64,000 nt of DNA from Dichetophora obliterata (Eukaryota > Arthropoda > Insecta > Diptera > Sciomyzidae), in the NCBI GenBank assembly GCA_963920525.1, contig OY986438.1, forward strand, positions 76,580,060 through 76,644,059, read 5' to 3'. Below the pieces are notes generated by a model. That model ran no database searches and was not told the DNA's origin. It was given only the letters and a program-made list of their open reading frames with translations. Below are positions 63,329 through 64,000 of the stretch, in pieces (position 1 is the stretch's first letter; every line of letters begins with the position of its first letter). A program made the translations under genes and the position numbers.

Positions 63329-64000
63329 TTACTTCTTATACGTCTGTTGAACGTTAAATATTATGTAATTAAGACCGAATCGTAGTTCAGCGACGTTGAA
63401 GGCAGCAGAATAAGATATGTTTGAACCGCCAGCTAACCTTAAGCGAGCATTGCTCACCCACCGATAAATGTAGCTGAAAACCCGATTCAACTTTAAAAAA
63501 CAGTTTGCAAATTTACAACTCGAAACAAGCTCTACGACAGCATTAAGGTTGCAAATAAGAACTAAATTATTTCGCCGCTCTTCCAATGCAGCGCTGCCTT
63601 CCAAATTTGAAAATGGTTTTTGTGAGGGCCATAACGAGGTCTCACATTGCAAGAATTGTGGACCTTTGAACCACAACAAACTATTTTTTAACTCGCTGGG
63701 CCACATACCACGCGAAACAATATCTGCTGGATTACATTTTGAATCAACCTTACACCAGTCCGTCATTTTAGATAGCTCTTGACTCTGTGTCACGCGGTTA
63801 GCCACAAATGTCGTCCAACGAGATGGATGCGAAGAGCGCCAGTTTAAAACTATGGTAGAATCTGTCCAATAAAAAACTGCATTCCATTTTATAGATATAA
63901 TGCGCTTGATGCAATCCATTAACTGGGCAAGCATGACGGCCCCCTGTAGCTCTAACCACGGCAATGATATGGACTTAAGAGGAGCAATCTTGGATTTTGC
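63329..64000 (-). pseudogene. BEL/Pao RNase H and following linker (element 4), running off the window
   Basis: From the right edge leftwards: KSKIAPLKSISLPWLELQGA, FYWTDSTIVLNWRSSHPSRW, FVANRVTQSQELSKMTDW, VDSKCNPADIVSRGMWPSEL, LLWFKGPQFL, to a stop at 63329 after FNVQQTYKK. This is the RNase H/linker portion of a BEL polyprotein, open over 211 codons. It duplicates a domain present in element 3, so it is a different copy. The integrase that should follow is missing, replaced by the TIR element and 62366-62681. Confidence 0.8.

Overview
This window looks like repeat-rich, AT-rich chromosomal DNA from an insect, most likely a higher fly; a tephritid fruit fly is my best guess. The evidence is the TE repertoire (LOA-, CR1- and RTE-type LINEs, BEL/Pao and gypsy LTR elements, hAT, PIF/Harbinger, a Helentron-type Helitron and many hairpin MITEs), GT-AG intron signals and a broken copy of the conserved Golgi-trafficking gene DOP1 (Dopey). 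I see no intact host gene. Nearly every long open frame belongs to a mobile element, and most are damaged.

Layout. 1-694: 5' part of a LOA/I-like LINE ORF1 (minus). 1147-13380: a second such LINE (plus), split by a hAT element (4217-12830, matching TIRs and near-perfect 8-bp target duplication). The hAT holds a CR1-like LINE (about 4290-11386), which holds a 2.8-kb TIR element (7710-10553), which holds a 266-bp MITE: a four-deep nest. 14451-18346: another TIR element carrying an inverted copy of the same 2.8-kb element (15096-17906). About 18912: a tRNA-like sequence.

19335-36404: one BEL/Pao element on the minus strand, bounded by about 300-bp LTRs and a 5-bp duplication (AGGGT). It is swollen by an RTE-like LINE (25304-27625), a DNA transposon with very long inverted repeats and two intron-bearing transposase-like genes (28190-31725), and a Helentron-like element made largely of two satellite-like arrays (31935-35376). 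Downstream of its integrase, in the place of env, is a separate ORF with gag-type zinc knuckles and a BEL-type peptidase-like domain. A second BEL copy (59100-62365) has the same arrangement.

36405-43470: MITEs, fold-back repeats, and a PIF/Harbinger element with a Myb-like gene (plus) and a DDE transposase (minus). 43475-44580: DOP1 pseudogene. 44951-59099: remains of a third BEL element (LTR pieces at both ends), invaded by two Jockey/CR1-like LINEs, one of which holds a gypsy LTR element (49460-56377) with LTRs about 2 percent different. That gypsy element has three unusual leader features: a cluster of GATCCTG heptamers just after the primer-binding site, an unrecognised 184-aa ORF, and a reading frame encoding a textbook LIM zinc-binding domain just upstream of gag. 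59100-64000: two more BEL fragments and a MITE.

The strongest candidates for something undescribed are the LIM domain carried by the gypsy element, the env-position zinc-knuckle/peptidase ORF of the BEL lineage, and the long-inverted-repeat transposon with split, spliced genes.
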